Below, in pieces: positions 7,908 through 9,367 of a stretch of 9,367 bases of DNA. Source of the DNA: Acidobacteriaceae bacterium (GTDB taxonomy: Bacteria > Acidobacteriota > Terriglobia > Terriglobales > SbA1). Positions within the stretch are counted from its first letter, which is position 1; the number at the start of each line of letters is the position of its first letter. The translations under genes and the position numbers were made by a program. Location of the stretch: NCBI GenBank assembly GCA_003136335.1, contig PLEA01000414.1, positions 7,577 to 16,943 of the forward strand. The letters run 5' to 3'. The notes under the pieces were generated by a model, which saw nothing but the letters and a program-made list of their open reading frames with translations, was not told the origin of the DNA and ran no database searches.

Positions 7908-7935
7908 CCTAGGCATATTCTAGCATATTCCAAGG
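7908..7935 (-). promoter_or_regulatory. Imperfect palindromic operator of the FitA-like/VapC operon
   Basis: A 28-nt imperfect palindrome (22 of 28 positions symmetric) is centred on CTAG (7920-7923) just upstream of the antitoxin start. On the minus strand it also contains a direct repeat, AATATGC, with 10-nt periodicity (one helical turn), the geometry favoured by ribbon-helix-helix dimers. A -10-like TAGAAT falls inside, with no convincing -35. It is a probable autoregulatory site; binding is inferred. Confidence 0.5.
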
Positions 7936-7959
7936 CAATCTGGCTCTTCACTGCATATC

Positions 7960-7992
7960 GCCCAGTTGTCCCGACACGCTGACAAGCTGGGC
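7960..7992. repeat. Hairpin-forming inverted repeat between divergent genes
   Basis: GCCCAGTTGTC (7960-7970) and GACAAGCTGGGC (7981-7992) can form an 11-bp stem with a single bulged base and a 10-nt loop. No T-run follows on either strand, so it is not a classical terminator. It lies between the divergent antitoxin and the small unknown gene and could be regulatory or a remnant of a mobile element. Confidence 0.4.
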
Positions 7993-8038
7993 ATTGAGCA
8001 GTAGCCTCCGCTTGAATGGCGTAGAGAGAATTCCAAAT

Positions 8039-8488
8039 ATGCCTCAAGATAGGGAAACCGGTCTGAGAGCCAGTAGGTACGGCAAGAAATGTGCTCGGCT
8101 AATCGCCGACGCCATCGGTGCACAGATGCTTGGAAATAAGAGCAATGAATGCCTGTGGAATAATCAGCAAGTCCTGATCAAGACCGGTCATCACAAGACT
8201 CATTCCGTTGGCGTCTTGTATCACATGACCGAGAGGATTCAAGCCGTTCTCAGGACGTTTGAGTAGGCGGACGAATCATACCGAGTAATACGACTGCCGA
8301 TTGAGCGTTGTGCGGCTATCATGAACGCGAAGCCAACGCGGAGCCTTGGGCCCTCCGCGAACAGAGTAGGAATGATACCTCGCAAAATATTTGAAGATGA
8401 GGGTCAAGTGGTCCAGATCGTGCGGATCGGAACCGCTTGGCGAATGACAGGGGAGCGCGAGGTCGGTAGTGTCTTAACACTGAGTTAA
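8039..8488 (+). pseudogene. Small unrecognised gene with an in-frame amber stop
   Basis: An open frame from ATG 8039 reads 75 residues (MPQDRETGLRASRYGKKC ... RIQAVLRTFE), meets TAG at 8264-8266, and continues in the same frame for another 73 codons (ADESYRVIRLPIERC ... SVLTLS) to TAA 8486-8488. Both parts look protein-like, with balanced hydrophobic and charged residues. The second part includes PTRSLGPSANRVGMIPRKIF, followed by a hydrophobic strand. A single C-to-T change of a CAG would explain the stop. A separate start for the second part exists at ATG 8321 (55 residues). I do not recognise the family; the E37/K48 spacing in NECLWNNQQVLIK faintly recalls a PD-(D/E)XK nuclease core, but this is speculative. 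An AGAGAGAA-like, weak ribosome site precedes ATG 8039. Either a recent pseudogene, two small proteins, or read-through. Confidence 0.5.
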
Positions 8489-8507
8489 GACACCACACGC
8501 GAGGTCG
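8456..8507. repeat. Palindrome bracketed by 10-bp direct repeats
   Basis: CGCGAGGTCG occurs at 8456-8465 and again at 8498-8507. The 32 nt between them carry a perfect 10-bp inverted repeat, GTGTCTTAAC (8469-8478) and GTTAAGACAC (8484-8493), with a 5-nt loop. The arrangement looks like a tiny insertion with a target duplication, or a 42-bp duplication product. The inserted bases contain the TAA that ends the interrupted reading frame. No T-run follows directly, so terminator function is doubtful. Confidence 0.5.
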
Positions 8508-8513
8508 CTTTTC

Positions 8514-8543
8514 TTGACACCTTCGCGCCTTCCCCTTTATCCT
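8514..8543 (+). promoter_or_regulatory. Sigma70-like promoter for the yceD-rpmF operon
   Basis: A perfect TTGACA (8514-8519) is followed after 18 nt by TATCCT (8538-8543, 4 of 6). The start of transcription would fall near 8550, giving a leader of about 70 nt to the DUF177 start at 8624. Placement directly ahead of a housekeeping operon supports it. Confidence 0.55.
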
Positions 8544-8623
8544 AAGTCTTGCTCCTTGCGGTACTTACGCCTCTTGGCGTGCTTCCGCGGGCCCTATCGG
8601 CAGATTGCCGCGGAGATTTCCAG

Positions 8624-9175
8624 ATGTTTCTCGACATCAATGAATTGGAACGCCATCCTCTGGATTTTGAGGAGGAGTTTCAGCCCGATGCCATTGACTT
8701 GGGTGGCGAAGCCCGGCAGCGCACGCCGCTGAAGGCGTCCGGGCACGCAGAGGTGGTCGAAGAGCATCACGGCAAGCATCAGATAATCAAGGATATACGC
8801 CTCCGAGGACGACTGACGGCGGGGTTGGAGTTGGATTGCGCCCGCTGCGTTGAACCGGTGGCCCAGAATATAACGCGCGAGTTTGAATTACTTTACCGTC
8901 CGCTCGGGGCCGACGCTGGCCGCGACGAGCTTTCGGTGACCGACGCGGAAGCCGAAATCGGCTATTATCAAGGCGACGGCATTCTGCTGGAAGACGTTTT
9001 GCGAGAGCAGGTACTGTTGGCGTTGCCCTTGAAAGTCACATGCCGCGAAGATTGCAAAGGCTTGTGCGTGCATTGCGGCAAGAATTTGAATGAAGAACAG
9101 TGTTCTTGCACCACTGCAATGGAAGATCCGCGGTGGGCGAGCCTGCGAGAGATACGCAGCAAACTGGAACACTGA
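8624..9175 (+). CDS. yceD: DUF177/YceD family protein
   Basis: A 183-residue DUF177 protein, the near-universal partner upstream of rpmF. In other bacteria and chloroplasts the family is linked to 23S rRNA accumulation and ribosome assembly; the biochemical role is not settled. Diagnostic features are LDCARC (C72, C75) and the C-terminal cysteine-rich block C140, C144, C148, C151, then C160 and C162 (CREDCKGLCVHCGKNLN), which may bind a metal. The N-terminus MFLDINELERHPLDFEEEF fits the family. ATG 8624 is chosen because GGAG (8612-8615) lies 8 nt upstream; an in-frame TTG at 8549 would add 25 residues of unlikely sequence. A strong-looking promoter lies at 8514-8543. The gap to rpmF, 160 nt, is longer than usual and carries repeats. 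Confidence 0.9.
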   Translation: MFLDINELERHPLDFEEEFQPDAIDLGGEARQRTPLKASGHAEVVEEHHGKHQIIKDIRLRGRLTAGLELDCARCVEPVAQNITREFELLYRPLGADAGRDELSVTDAEAEIGYYQGDGILLEDVLREQVLLALPLKVTCREDCKGLCVHCGKNLNEEQCSCTTAMEDPRWASLREIRSKLEH

Positions 9176-9180
9176 AAACC

Positions 9181-9311
9181 GCTGTCAGCCGTCAGCTTTC
9201 AGCTACAGACGCGCTGTCGATGATTGAGGCGTTAGTGGAAGTTAGGTTTTCGTAGTTAGCAACCGGCAATCATCATAGAGTTCAGGAACTGACAGCTGAA
9301 AGCTGACAGCT
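9181..9311. repeat. Inverted heptamer-repeat element between yceD and rpmF
   Basis: GTCAGCTTTCAGCT (9191-9204) is the exact reverse complement of AGCTGAAAGCTGAC (9294-9307), 89 nt apart. Each arm is itself a short run of 7-nt units: AGCCGTC and AGCTTTC on the left, and ACAGCTG, AAAGCTG, ACAGCTT on the right, where CTGACAGCT appears twice (9289-9297 and 9303-9311). The arms could fold into a long hairpin in the yceD-rpmF transcript. The pattern resembles interspersed, REP- or MITE-like palindromes. The central 89 nt show no ORF or other signal. Confidence 0.7.
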
Positions 9312-9335
9312 TTTCTGCGAGAGGAATTCAATACC

Positions 9336-9367
9336 ATGCCTAATCCAAAACGGCGACACTCCCAGAA
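9336..9367 (+). CDS. rpmF: 50S ribosomal protein L32 (5' end only)
   Basis: Only the first ten codons lie in the window: MPNPKRRHSQ, the characteristic basic N-terminus of bacterial L32, a component of the large ribosomal subunit. A GAGAGGAA ribosome site (about 9319-9326) lies 9 nt before ATG 9336. The position just downstream of DUF177/YceD is the conserved order in many bacteria and supports the call. The gene runs off the end of the window. Confidence 0.88.
   Translation, partial: MPNPKRRHSQ

Noticed and set aside
8549..8623. 25-residue N-terminal extension of the DUF177 protein from TTG
   Set aside because: It would start at the predicted transcription start with no ribosome site; ATG 8624 has GGAG at 8 nt and matches family N-termini.
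9181..9311. CRISPR-like array
   Set aside because: The repeat units are 7 nt, contiguous and inverted between arms; there are no unique spacers of regular length and no cas genes.

Overview
The window reads as a high-GC bacterial chromosome segment. The set of a Tat-exported IorB-like molybdenum hydroxylase, a DUF177/YceD gene ahead of rpmF, several vapBC loci and short heptamer repeats resembles soil Acidobacteriota (Terriglobia-like). That placement is an inference from gene content and protein style only. Nearly all the DNA is coding, mostly on the plus strand; one toxin-antitoxin pair lies on the minus strand.

Layout: (1) 16-693, a Phd/YefM antitoxin and VapC (PIN-domain) toxin operon with a readable promoter covered by a palindrome. 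The toxin has no ATG/GTG at its true N-terminus and seems to start at a CTG overlapping the antitoxin stop. (2) 790-3371, a two-subunit molybdenum hydroxylase: a small subunit with two [2Fe-2S] clusters and a Tat-signal-bearing large subunit, coupled by an ATGA overlap. No FAD subunit is present. (3) 3397-4548, a secreted GH5 glycoside hydrolase 25 nt downstream, probably in the same transcript. (4) 4649-7179, an ABC ATPase and a large polytopic membrane protein, again coupled by ATGA. (5) 7220-7935, on the minus strand, a FitA-like ribbon-helix-helix antitoxin and a second VapC with a TTG start in a TTGA overlap, preceded by an imperfect palindromic operator. (6) 7936-8510, an accessory-looking stretch with a hairpin, a small unrecognised gene interrupted by an in-frame amber codon, and a 10-bp-stem palindrome between 10-bp direct repeats. 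(7) 8514-9367, a sigma70-like promoter, the DUF177/YceD gene, a spacer carrying inverted heptamer repeats, and the first 32 bases of rpmF (ribosomal protein L32).

How the genes work together: the oxidoreductase pair and the GH5 enzyme are all predicted to act outside the cytoplasmic membrane and may process plant- or microbe-derived compounds. The ABC pair probably moves an unknown substrate or acts on the membrane. The two TA modules are self-contained, autoregulated units. YceD and L32 form the conserved housekeeping end of the window. The least explained item is the small amber-interrupted gene at 8039-8488 with the palindrome at its 3' end. I did not find a clearly new multi-gene system.
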